Assembly (NCBI GenBank): GCA_934644965.1
Contig: CAKUDG010000019.1
Span: forward strand, 1 to 64,000
Direction: 5' to 3'
Origin: an uncultured Victivallales bacterium
GTDB taxonomy: Bacteria > Verrucomicrobiota > Lentisphaeria > Victivallales > UBA1829
Length of the DNA stretch: 64,000 bases
Shown here: positions 9,914 to 17,551 of the stretch, piece after piece
Layout: every line of letters begins with the position of its first letter
Numbering within the stretch: position 1 is the stretch's first letter
Translations under genes and position numbers: made by a program
The notes under the pieces: model-generated
Told to the model about the DNA's origin: nothing
The model's database searches: none
Seen by the model: the letters and a program-made list of their open reading frames with translations, nothing else

Positions 9914-10963
9914 ATGAGCAGAATCTGCAAAGCCGCCGAAATCGCCGAACTGGTCCGGGGAAGCATCAAAGGATCTCCGGACAGGGAAATTTCCGGAGTC
10001 AATGCACTCAAATGGGCTCACGACACTGAAATCTCCTTCCTGAGCAACATCAAATACCGCAATGTTCTGGAAAAGAGCAAGGCGGCAATCATCCTGGTGC
10101 CGGAGGACTGGAAATTTGAACCCGCGGAACATCAGACTTTCATCCTCTGCGCCGATCCGGACAAAGCCTTCACCAAAGTCTGTGCGCTTTTCGCCCCGGA
10201 ACCGATCGCCTACGAACCCGGCGTGCATCCGGCGGCTTACGTGCATCCGACGGCCGTGGTGGAGGAAGGCGCCCATGTGGGGCCGACGGCTGTGGTGGAG
10301 GAAGGTGCAGTCGTCGGCAGACGCGCCGTCATTTCCGCCGGTGCCTACGTCGGACATTTCTGCAGAATCGGGGAGGATACTTTCCTCGGACCGAACGCTT
10401 CGGTCCTGAAACGCTGTGTCGTGGGGAAGAGATGCATCATCCACGCCGGAGCGGCCATCGGAGCGGACGGATTCGGATTCAACGTCACCTTCCGGGGACT
10501 CGTCAAAATCCCGCAGAACGGAATTGTGCAGATCGACGATGACGTCGAGGTCGGGGCGAACAGCACCATCGACCGCGCACGCTTCGGAAAGACATGGATC
10601 AAGAAGGGCGTCAAAATTGACAATCTGGTGCATGTCGCCCACAACGTGGTCGTCGGAGAATCCTCTGTGCTGATCGGGCAGTGCGGAATCGCGGGAAGTG
10701 CCGAAATCGGGCGCGGAGTCGTCGTGGCGGCCCAGGCGGGAGTCAACGGGCATATCACGCTCGGGGACGGATCCACCGTCGCAGGCGCTTCCGCGGTCCA
10801 GAGAAGTCTTCCGCCCGGAGCGAAAGTCTTCGGCACGCCGGCGGAATCGGAGGAGGATTTCTTTGAACGTCACACCCTCCCGCGGAAAGTCAGAAAACTC
10901 GTTGCCCGTATCGAAAAACTGGAGGCGGCTCTCGCAGAAAAAAATGCGGAAATGAAACCGTAA
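9914..10963 (+). CDS. lpxD: UDP-3-O-acylglucosamine N-acyltransferase LpxD
   Basis: Third step of lipid A synthesis: transfers a hydroxyacyl chain from acyl-ACP to the 2-amino group of UDP-3-O-acylglucosamine, in the cytoplasm. The protein (349 aa) has the N-terminal uridine-binding domain (about 1-100, with the ISFLSNIKY element), a left-handed beta helix of hexapeptide repeats (about 105-310) and a C-terminal helix with EKLEAALAEKNAE. The catalytic His is H243 in NLVHVAHNVVVG. GADGFGF, typical for LpxD, precedes it. It follows skp by 40 bases and ends at a clear terminator (10998-11041), so skp-lpxD is probably one transcript. Confidence 0.96.
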   Translation: MSRICKAAEIAELVRGSIKGSPDREISGVNALKWAHDTEISFLSNIKYRNVLEKSKAAIILVPEDWKFEPAEHQTFILCADPDKAFTKVCALFAPEPIAYEPGVHPAAYVHPTAVVEEGAHVGPTAVVEEGAVVGRRAVISAGAYVGHFCRIGEDTFLGPNASVLKRCVVGKRCIIHAGAAIGADGFGFNVTFRGLVKIPQNGIVQIDDDVEVGANSTIDRARFGKTWIKKGVKIDNLVHVAHNVVVGESSVLIGQCGIAGSAEIGRGVVVAAQAGVNGHITLGDGSTVAGASAVQRSLPPGAKVFGTPAESEEDFFERHTLPRKVRKLVARIEKLEAALAEKNAEMKP

Positions 10964-10997
10964 GTTTCAGCCCCTTCTCCCGAACAGAATCTTTCGC

Positions 10998-11041
10998 CCG
11001 GCCCCTTCTCCACACAGGAGCAGGGGTCGGCTTTCTTTTTT
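10998..11041 (+). terminator. Rho-independent terminator after lpxD
   Basis: A 14-base arm at 10998-11011 pairs with 11017-11030 (one G-T wobble, one mismatch), with a five-base loop and a CTTTCTTTTTT tail. Confidence 0.8.
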
Positions 11042-11524
11042 GTCCTCCCGCCTTTTCTCCTCTCCGCTTTTACCATCCCGCACGCCAGGACGGCGGAGAA
11101 AGAAAAGAAAAAGTCCGGGAACGGCATCTCCTTCCCCCGCCCTGTTTTCTCTCCGCCGCCACCCTTCTCTGCCCTTTCCATCTCATCCATCCTCTCCGAT
11201 CCTCTCTGCACGATTTGTATTGATATGGCTCTGAAAATTACTGGAGGCGGCATCTCCGGACCTGCTCTTCCCGGAGCGGCACAGCAGCGGCATTCTTTCT
11301 CCATACGGAAGGAAAAGAAAAGCTTTTCTTCCCTGCGGCGCCCTTTTTGCAATTCCTTTTCCGCAGGATATATTGTCCCTGTCTAACTGCGGACACGGAT
11401 CCATGCAAGGGTGATCGGGGAAGCAGATCCAAGGGAAGAAGCGACGCTTCCATCATGAACTCGGACTTCCTTCTCCGTATCGCGGAAATCCAGAAAAAAG
11501 CGGAAGTCAGGGGAAAAGAAGAAA
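11042..11524. other. Intergenic region with no supported gene
   Basis: About 480 bases of pyrimidine-rich and then mixed sequence. A 25-codon frame at 11455-11532 overlaps the start of the next hypothetical gene but has no ribosome site and no recognisable product. No promoter or RNA gene was identified. Confidence 0.35.
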
Positions 11525-11929
11525 ATGATTGAAAAAATCAGAAAAACGGAGGAGCGGATCCGGCATGATGTCAACCCGAACCGCTTCCGGCAGATTTTTG
11601 CCACCGCTCTTCTGCTTCTGTTTCTGCAGATCTTCAATGGCATGGACTGGAACTGCGCACTCCGTTCTCATTTTGCGGAACCGGATTCCGACTGCCGCTC
11701 GGAACACCGGATGGAAACCACCCCGCAGCCCGGATCGGATTTCCTGACGGCGCAGCTCTCGCTTCTTTCCGCAGAAAGGACTGTGCCCTTTTTTCTCCGG
11801 AATGCGGATTTCACGGATCAGAGGCAGATCTTCCTCACGGCCGATCTTCCGAAACGCGGGTTACGGCTTTCCGAATGGAATCCGAGTGCATCTCTGCCGG
11901 AAGCGGGGGCGTTCCATCTGCGCTGCTGA
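11525..11929 (+). CDS. Hypothetical small protein with one membrane helix
   Basis: Not a recognised family. The frame codes for 134 residues: a charged N terminus (1-24), one clear hydrophobic segment (about residues 25-39, FATALLLLFLQIF) and a polar remainder with four cysteines. GGGGAAAAGAAGAAA before the ATG is an acceptable ribosome site. The hydrophobic helix after a basic stretch fits an anchored periplasmic protein or uncleaved signal. It sits alone between lpxD and the aquaporin gene, in the same orientation. The frame is short, so it could be spurious. Confidence 0.45.
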   Translation: MIEKIRKTEERIRHDVNPNRFRQIFATALLLLFLQIFNGMDWNCALRSHFAEPDSDCRSEHRMETTPQPGSDFLTAQLSLLSAERTVPFFLRNADFTDQRQIFLTADLPKRGLRLSEWNPSASLPEAGAFHLRC

Positions 11930-12026
11930 TTCCAGACCGTTTTCCGCCTGCACTTTTCTTTTCCAGCAAAATCCATGATCCCGGAAAAGATCCGGGAAAA
12001 TTCATCTTTTGAAAGGAGATTTCTTC

Positions 12027-12680
12027 ATGAACGCGTTCCGCAAATACCTGGTGGAATTCATCGGAACTTTTTTCCTGATACTGACAATCGGATCAACAGG
12101 AACTCTGAACGGATCGGGAGTCATTCCTCCGCTCGCCATCGGAGGCATTCTGATGGTGATGATTTATGCGGGAGGACCCGTTTCAGGCGGGCATTACAAC
12201 CCGGCCGTGACGCTGGCCGTGCTGCTCCGCGGAGGAGCTGTCATTTCAAAGCGCGACGCCATTGCGTATATGCTTGCGCAGATTCTGGGAGGCATCGCCG
12301 GAGCGCTGGGCGTCATGGAATTCACGCACAGCGCGGGTCCGGTGCCGCCTTTTGACTTCCGGATTCACGATCTGCTGCTTTCGGAGTTCCTCTTCACCTT
12401 TGCTCTGGCGTATGTGGTGCTGAATGTCGCCACTCTCAAAAAGACAGCAGGCAATTCCTATTTCGGTCTTGCCATCGGAGGCACGGTGATGGCGGGAGCC
12501 TTCGCCGTCGGCGGAACGGTCTGTTCCGGAGCGTTCAATCCCGCCGTGGAAGTCGGCCTGGCCTGCATGAAACTGACTCCATGGGACCATATCTGGATGA
12601 CCATCCTCGCCAACCTCGCAGGCGGCGCCGCAGCCGCCGGATGTTTCCGCCTGATTCATCCGAGAGAGGATCGCGCCTGA
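12027..12680 (+). CDS. Aquaporin-family (MIP) channel
   Basis: A 217-aa inner-membrane channel of six helices, homologous in its two halves. The first half carries GGHYNPAVTLAV (NPA near residue 58) and the second SGAFNPAVEVG (near 170). In canonical aquaporins and glycerol facilitators the second NPA is followed by Arg, which forms the selectivity filter; here it is Val. Solute preference is therefore open: water, glycerol or another small neutral molecule. ATG 12027 is preferred over a TTG at 12009 because AAAGGAGA lies between them at good spacing. It is a single-gene unit; an inverted repeat lies about 90 bases after the stop. Confidence 0.85.
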   Translation: MNAFRKYLVEFIGTFFLILTIGSTGTLNGSGVIPPLAIGGILMVMIYAGGPVSGGHYNPAVTLAVLLRGGAVISKRDAIAYMLAQILGGIAGALGVMEFTHSAGPVPPFDFRIHDLLLSEFLFTFALAYVVLNVATLKKTAGNSYFGLAIGGTVMAGAFAVGGTVCSGAFNPAVEVGLACMKLTPWDHIWMTILANLAGGAAAAGCFRLIHPREDRA

Positions 12681-12770
12681 TGATCCAATCATCCGGATCT
12701 CTTCCCGCCTGAATACCGGAATCATCAGAACGGGATCAGATGAAAGAGCCTGGAATCTTCGTACCGGAGA

Positions 12771-12801
12771 GAGGCGCTTCCGGAAAGAAAAGAAGCGCCT
12801 C
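12771..12801 (+). terminator. Inverted repeat, possible terminator of the aquaporin gene
   Basis: GAGGCGCTTC at 12771-12780 pairs perfectly with 12792-12801 across an 11-base loop. Only a weak T tract (CATTTCCC) follows, so termination is likely but not certain. Confidence 0.5.
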
Positions 12802-13042
12802 CATTTCCCATGTCCTCTCTCTCTTTCCACACCCCATGCTGATGATGAGGCGGGAAAAGGAATCCCGCAACACAGGGGAAAAACGCCGCATCCCACCGGG
12901 AAATAGGAAACGCCGAAAAATCCTCTCCCTGTAAAATGTGTACGAGAAAGAACGAAGGGAAACAAAAAGAAAAAAACGGGAGAAAGTTCCTCCCCTTCCA
13001 CGCCAGGAAAAAGTCAGGGGAAAACCGGAAAAAAGCAAAGAC

Positions 13043-13084
13043 AAAAAAAGGCCTTCACAACCCTGTGGAAGGGAATGAAGACCT
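13043..13084 (-). terminator. Rho-independent terminator of the pal gene
   Basis: On the minus strand AGGTCTTCA (13084-13076) pairs with TGAAGGCCT (13057-13049, one G-U pair) and is followed by seven T. Confidence 0.8.
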
Positions 13085-13149
13085 GATATCGCGCCGCAGA
13101 TAGAAGAGAGGCTCTTTGCCATTCCCTTCCGAAAGCGGGAAAGGTGATG

Positions 13150-13776
13150 TCAGCGGTTCAGCAGATAGACCGGGACGAAATCATCACGGCGGTTCTGGGA
13201 CCAGGCGGATTCATTCTCACCGATGACGGCGGGCCGTTCCTCGCCGTAGCTGATGACTTTGATTCTGTTTTCAGCGATGCCTCTGTCCAGAAGGATGAAT
13301 TTGGCTGCAAGCGCTCTTTTTTCCCCGAGGGCGCGGTTGTATTCCTCGCTGCCTCTGTTGTCACAGTTTCCTTCGATCACGACGCCGGTATCGGGATGAG
13401 CAAGGAGATAGTCGGCGATGTGATAGATTTTCGGATATTCGGCAGGCTGGATGGTATTATCGTCAAAAGCAAAATAAACGGTTTCAAAATTGACACCCGG
13501 GACACGGGGACCGACACCGTCAATATATCCTTCTCCGAACAGTTCTGACGTCTCTTTGAATTCACCGGGACCCTCTGGAGGAATCGAATGGAGATCGCTG
13601 GCTCCGCCGTTTCCGGTCGGTACGGCAGTGTTTTCCTGAGCTTTTTTCGCGTCCACATCGACCCAGAAAGCATCCTTGGGTTCTTCCGCGGTGGATTCGA
13701 AAATCCCGCAAGCGGCGGTCAGCAGGGAAACAGACAGCGAAAGCGCGCCCAATCCGATGAATTTTGTGATTTTCAT
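13150..13776 (-). CDS. pal: Peptidoglycan-associated lipoprotein (Pal/OmpA-like)
   Basis: An outer-membrane lipoprotein (208 aa) that ties the outer membrane to peptidoglycan. The signal peptide ends in the lipobox LTAAC with the lipidated Cys at 23. A low-complexity linker leads to an OmpA-like domain (about 95-205) with YFAFDDNTIQPAEY, the peptidoglycan-binding region VIEGNCDNRGSEEYNRALGE, and RIKVISYGEERP. AAGGAT precedes the ATG. No tolB or tolQRA is adjacent, so the Tol partner genes lie elsewhere. It is transcribed divergently from ilvE with abutting promoters, and ends in a good terminator. Confidence 0.9.
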   Translation of the reverse strand: MKITKFIGLGALSLSVSLLTAACGIFESTAEEPKDAFWVDVDAKKAQENTAVPTGNGGASDLHSIPPEGPGEFKETSELFGEGYIDGVGPRVPGVNFETVYFAFDDNTIQPAEYPKIYHIADYLLAHPDTGVVIEGNCDNRGSEEYNRALGEKRALAAKFILLDRGIAENRIKVISYGEERPAVIGENESAWSQNRRDDFVPVYLLNR

Positions 13777-13821
13777 AACCGTTGATCCTTCTTTTTGTAA
13801 TAAATAATCCGTCTCTTTATA

Positions 13822-13849
13822 AAATTAACCACAAAAGGAAAAATTTCAA
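13822..13849 (-). promoter_or_regulatory. Probable sigma-70 promoter of pal
   Basis: On the minus strand TTGAAA (13849-13844), 16-base spacer, TAATTT (13827-13822). Its -35 box directly abuts that of ilvE. Confidence 0.5.
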
Positions 13850-13878
13850 TTGACTAAATGCAAAAAGGACTGTAGATT
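13850..13878 (+). promoter_or_regulatory. Probable sigma-70 promoter of ilvE
   Basis: TTGACT (13850-13855), 17-base spacer, TAGATT (13873-13878), about 80 bases before the ilvE start. Confidence 0.6.
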
Positions 13879-13959
13879 TTCTGAATAATTGATTGAAATG
13901 CGCTTCCCTGTGCAAGGGGGAAACGTCAACACCCCATCTTAAGATTTGGAGAGTTTATC

Positions 13960-14997
13960 ATGACGAACAATCCTTATGCTCGCGACATCCGGACAGACAT
14001 CGACTGGGATTCCCTTGGATTCAACTATATGCCCGTCCGCTCGCACATCCGTTACCGCTGGTCCGGCGGAGCCTGGGACAAAGGAGAACTCCTGACCGAT
14101 CCGAACATCACCATGTCCATCGCCGCAACCTGCCTGCATTATGGACAGGCCGCCTTTGAAGGACTTAAGGCCTTCCGCTGCAAGGACGGAAAAGTACGGG
14201 TGTTCCGTCCCTGGGAAAATGTGGCCCGCATGAACAGGACCGTCTCCCACCTGCTGGCCCCGGAAGTCCCGGAGGATCTCTACATCAACGCCATCCGCAG
14301 AGTCGTGCTCGACAATATCGACTATGTCCCCCCCTACGGCAGCGGCGGCTCTCTCTACATCCGCCCCCTGCATATCGGCACCGGGCCCCGCATCGGCGTA
14401 GCTCCCGCTGATGAATATCAGTTCCTCATCATGGTCATGCCCGTGGGCGCCTACTACAAGGGCGGACTCCAGAGCGTCCCTGCCCTCGTCATGGATGATT
14501 ACGACCGCGCGGCACCCAAGGGCACCGGGCAGTTCAAAGTCGCGGGAAATTACGGCGCCAGTTTGAAACCGGCAAAAATCGCCAAGCAGAAGGGATATCC
14601 CATCAACCTCTTCCTCGACCCCCGCGAACATAAATATATCGATGAATTCGGAACCAGCAATTTCATCGCAATTACCAAAGACGGGAAATATGTCACGCCT
14701 CAGTCGCCTTCCATTCTCCCGAGCGTGACCAACATGTCTCTCATGCAGATCGCCGAGGATCTCGGACTCCCGACCGAACGGCGGAAAATCCCCGTGGAGG
14801 AACTCGCGGATTTCGCAGAAGTCGATGCCTGCGGCACCGCCGTCGTCATCACTCCGATTTCCGAGATCCATGTGGGGGATCAGGTCTACCGTTACGGCGA
14901 GGAGTGCGGTCCCGTCTCGAAAAAACTCTATGACCGCATCCGCGGAATTCAGGATGGAGAACTGCCGGATACCCACGGCTGGATGCTGGAAGTCTGA
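13960..14997 (+). CDS. ilvE: Branched-chain amino acid aminotransferase
   Basis: A PLP-dependent fold-type IV transaminase (345 aa) that interconverts Leu, Ile and Val with their 2-oxo acids, using glutamate. It is of the longer (about 340-360 aa) subtype. Recognisable elements are HYGQAAFEGLKAFRCKDG near 65-82, YIRPLHIGTG, and the PLP lysine K193 in GQFKVAGNYGASL. EFGTSNFIAI and the PVEELADFAEVDACGTA region complete the fold. GGAGAG precedes the ATG. It stands alone with its own promoter and terminator, apart from the acetolactate synthase gene 16 kb away, so the branched-chain pathway is scattered in this genome. Confidence 0.94.
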   Translation: MTNNPYARDIRTDIDWDSLGFNYMPVRSHIRYRWSGGAWDKGELLTDPNITMSIAATCLHYGQAAFEGLKAFRCKDGKVRVFRPWENVARMNRTVSHLLAPEVPEDLYINAIRRVVLDNIDYVPPYGSGGSLYIRPLHIGTGPRIGVAPADEYQFLIMVMPVGAYYKGGLQSVPALVMDDYDRAAPKGTGQFKVAGNYGASLKPAKIAKQKGYPINLFLDPREHKYIDEFGTSNFIAITKDGKYVTPQSPSILPSVTNMSLMQIAEDLGLPTERRKIPVEELADFAEVDACGTAVVITPISEIHVGDQVYRYGEECGPVSKKLYDRIRGIQDGELPDTHGWMLEV

Positions 14998-15104
14998 CAG
15001 AATCCCTGTCATCGCTCTTTCTGTTTTTTCCCGGAGAAGAGACTTCTTCCTTCCCCGGGGAAAACAGGCGGCAAGCGTCCCGTCACGGGATCTGAGCAAA
15101 AGAC

Positions 15105-15155
15105 AATCCGGATGCCCGGGAAACAGGTTTCCTGAGGAATCCGGATGTTTTTTTT
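15105..15155 (+). terminator. Terminator after ilvE
   Basis: Two copies of the self-complementary ATCCGGAT (15106-15113 and 15139-15146) enclose a small CAGG/CCTG hairpin and are followed by eight T. Confidence 0.7.
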
Positions 15156-15211
15156 GTCTTTCTCCCTCTTTCTTTCTCTGTCCCTCCCGTCCCCGGACGG
15201 AAGAAAACCCC

Positions 15212-15955
15212 TTATGACGGATCCGGAGAAGCCGTCTTTTCCGGATTCTTCCGGATCAGGAGCAGGAGATTGGAAGGAAATCCCAGGAAACTCACATGCA
15301 GGATCTCCGGACGGGGGATCCCGAGCTCGGCACAGAACTGATGGAGCTCCCGGACGGTCAGCAAATTCAGATTTTCTTCCCTGGCCAGTTTATGGTACCC
15401 GATTTTTTCAAGGATTTTCCGGTGCCATTTTTTTGGGAGCCAGTGCAGGAAGGGAAGCGCCGTATGCAGTTCCGCAGGATGCATGCGGTTCGGGGTGGTG
15501 ATGAAGACGGCTTTCCTGGCAACGCGGTAACATTCGGAAATCAGTTTTTTCTGTCGTTCAGAGCCGCCGACGTGTTCAATGACGGCGGAGGAAAAGACCA
15601 GGTCGAAGGAATGGTCCGGGAAAGGCAGGCTGCAGCCGTCGCCCTTCACGAAGCGGAGGCCCTTCCAAATCTCTTCCATCCATGAGGCGTCCTGATCGGA
15701 AAGCGCGGTGACGCGTTCGGGCCAGGGATAGTTGGCTTCAAAATAGTTGGAGTACGCCATTTTCCGGTCGGCTGTCGCGCCGACGTCGAGGACGCTTTCC
15801 ATGTTCTCCAGATCCAGAGTCTCCGCCAGTTTCCGATAGATTCTGTGCCGGACGCCGAAGGCAAGCTTTTCCGCAAATGTTCCCGCGACAGCCACGCTGT
15901 AAACTTCCGGATTGACCGGATTTCTTCTTTCAGTGTTCTGCTTTTCCTTCGGCAT
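15212..15955 (-). CDS. SAM-dependent methyltransferase (class I)
   Basis: The product (247 aa) has a Rossmann methyltransferase core: the SAM-binding glycine motif VLDVGATADRK near residue 51, an acidic segment FVKGDGCSLPFPDHSFD, and FDLVFSSAVIEHVGG, the post-II motif of the Methyltransf_11 type. The C-terminal third contains a basic helix and could bind a lipid-linked or glycan substrate. Start 15955 is chosen because the longer frame runs entirely inside the upstream gene; even so the genes overlap by 26 bases, suggesting coupling. Its neighbour is a membrane glycosyltransferase, so modification of a cell-surface sugar is a reasonable inference, not shown by sequence. Confidence 0.8.
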   Translation of the reverse strand: MPKEKQNTERRNPVNPEVYSVAVAGTFAEKLAFGVRHRIYRKLAETLDLENMESVLDVGATADRKMAYSNYFEANYPWPERVTALSDQDASWMEEIWKGLRFVKGDGCSLPFPDHSFDLVFSSAVIEHVGGSERQKKLISECYRVARKAVFITTPNRMHPAELHTALPFLHWLPKKWHRKILEKIGYHKLAREENLNLLTVRELHQFCAELGIPRPEILHVSFLGFPSNLLLLIRKNPEKTASPDPS

Positions 15956-17384
15956 ATTCTGTTGTTCCCGACGTTTCTTTTTTTCCGGGGCGTTTCTTTT
16001 TCCGGAATCCGTCTCTTTCCGCACGGCGCAGCAGCAGAGCGAAGGCCGCTCCCCCCATGGTGCAGAGCATCGGAAGCGCCGGAATCTGATAGCGCGGCAT
16101 CGTGACCGGTCCCGGCGCGGCAAGATAATAAAAAACCAGTGCTCCCGTCAGCATCAGAAGACGCCACTTCCAATGCCTCAGCCAGAGCAGCAGTTCCCAG
16201 GCGGAAAGGAGATAAAGCATTCCGGAAGCGAAGAGCAGCGGGAGGGCGGGAAGAATCAGAGCATATCGTCCTCCGAGGTAATGGTCGAGTGCGGCAAAGA
16301 GCCCTTCCCGGCGCAGGACGCCGAGTGTGCCGCGGCCGTGACGGGTGAGTCCGTTGTTCTCCAGAAACACCGGAAGATCCGGCAGAAGCATGAAGGGCTG
16401 GGGCAGATGAGTCTTCAGAGTGGCTGCGGGATAACGTTTCATGAGGGCGAGATAGCTGGCTTTTTTATAGCTGTTTTTTGCCTGAGTGTCCGGGAAACGT
16501 GCCGGATCGGAGTCGAAGAGATGCTGTGTTTCGTTTTTCAGACGTTCCAGAATGACGGCGGAGTTTTCTCCGGTCGCGGAAGCAAGGATGGCCGATCCGT
16601 TGTGGAAATAGAGATCCGCGCTGTTGGAATCCAGGGCAAATCCCGCCCCCAGACGGAAATTGCGGAACATCCACGGGAAAAGCAGCAGCAGAAAGACTCC
16701 CCCCCAGCAGACAACGGCCCGAAGCATTTTCTTCCGGAAACCGAAAAACAGCATTGCCAGAACCGGCATGGCCAGGAGAAACAGCGGCAGATTCACCGGT
16801 TTGCATAAGGCCCCCAGCGCGGAAACAAGCAGTCCGCCAAGCCAGAAGCGCAGTGCCCGTGTGCGCCAGGCCTTCAGCAGGAAAAAACACTGCCAGGCAC
16901 AGAGGAAACCGAGAAGAATGTCCGCCAGGATCAGCGGCGCATTGGCCAGAGCGCTCAGGTTCAAAGCCAGGAGAGCGGCTGCGGCGAGTCCGGCGTTCCG
17001 TCCGCCCAGGATGCGCCCGCAGAGTCCGACAGGATAGCAGCTGAGCGCACCCAGCAGGCAGCCGAACAGACCCGCCGCCGCAAAGGATTTCCCGCAGAAA
17101 AGAAACGTCAGTGCCAGGACCAGGGAGTATCCGGGGGGACGGAGTGTGGCGGGAGTCCCGGCTCCGGGCGCGTCGAGATAGGCGCCGTCCGCCAGAAGAG
17201 CCTCCGCGGGAAGGAAGTATCCTCCGGAATCGGGCCGCAGAAGCATTTCCGGATCCGCGAAGGCGGGAAGAGCGCAGAGAATCCGGAGGAGGAAAGCGGC
17301 TCCGACAATCAGCCACAGTCTCCGGCGGAAGCGTTTTTCTTCCATCCGATCCGCTTCGTCCGGGGGTGTTCCCGCTGGATTCAT
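15930..17384 (-). CDS. Membrane glycosyltransferase of the PMT/ArnT-like superfamily (GT-C)
   Basis: A 484-aa polytopic inner-membrane protein with about ten hydrophobic segments. After the first helix (about 24-42) comes an acidic loop with RPDSGGYF, matching the catalytic Asp loop of GT-C enzymes, then RPPGYSLVLALTFLF, a hallmark of this family. A final helix with MPRYQIPALPML is also typical. These enzymes move a sugar from a polyprenyl-phosphate donor to a lipid, protein or glycan outside the membrane. AAGGAAG supports the start at 17384; an alternative ATG lies 13 codons in. It is the first gene of an operon with the methyltransferase and diverges from a GT2 enzyme that could make its lipid-linked donor. 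Confidence 0.8.
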   Translation of the reverse strand: MNPAGTPPDEADRMEEKRFRRRLWLIVGAAFLLRILCALPAFADPEMLLRPDSGGYFLPAEALLADGAYLDAPGAGTPATLRPPGYSLVLALTFLFCGKSFAAAGLFGCLLGALSCYPVGLCGRILGGRNAGLAAAALLALNLSALANAPLILADILLGFLCAWQCFFLLKAWRTRALRFWLGGLLVSALGALCKPVNLPLFLLAMPVLAMLFFGFRKKMLRAVVCWGGVFLLLLFPWMFRNFRLGAGFALDSNSADLYFHNGSAILASATGENSAVILERLKNETQHLFDSDPARFPDTQAKNSYKKASYLALMKRYPAATLKTHLPQPFMLLPDLPVFLENNGLTRHGRGTLGVLRREGLFAALDHYLGGRYALILPALPLLFASGMLYLLSAWELLLWLRHWKWRLLMLTGALVFYYLAAPGPVTMPRYQIPALPMLCTMGGAAFALLLRRAERDGFRKKKRPGKKETSGTTEYAEGKAEH

Positions 17385-17551
17385 GAGAGTCTGCTTCCTT
17401 TCCGTTTGTCTGTTCCGCCGCGATCCACTTTCCGCGGCGGAAAAGGGCGGGGAATAAGATAGGGTGTTTTTTTGTGATTATCAAGCGGAATGCACGGGAA
17501 AATGTTTTTATATTCCGGAGCGGAATGCTATATTGACAAAACGGAGACGGA

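Larger units (their letters stand above)
12681..13149. other. Convergent intergenic region with two hairpins
   Basis: Between the plus-strand aquaporin and the minus-strand pal gene. It contains the inverted repeat at 12771-12801 and the pal terminator at 13043-13084. The sequence between is purine-rich on the plus strand; open frames across it on the minus strand are biased in composition and unsupported. Confidence 0.5.
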
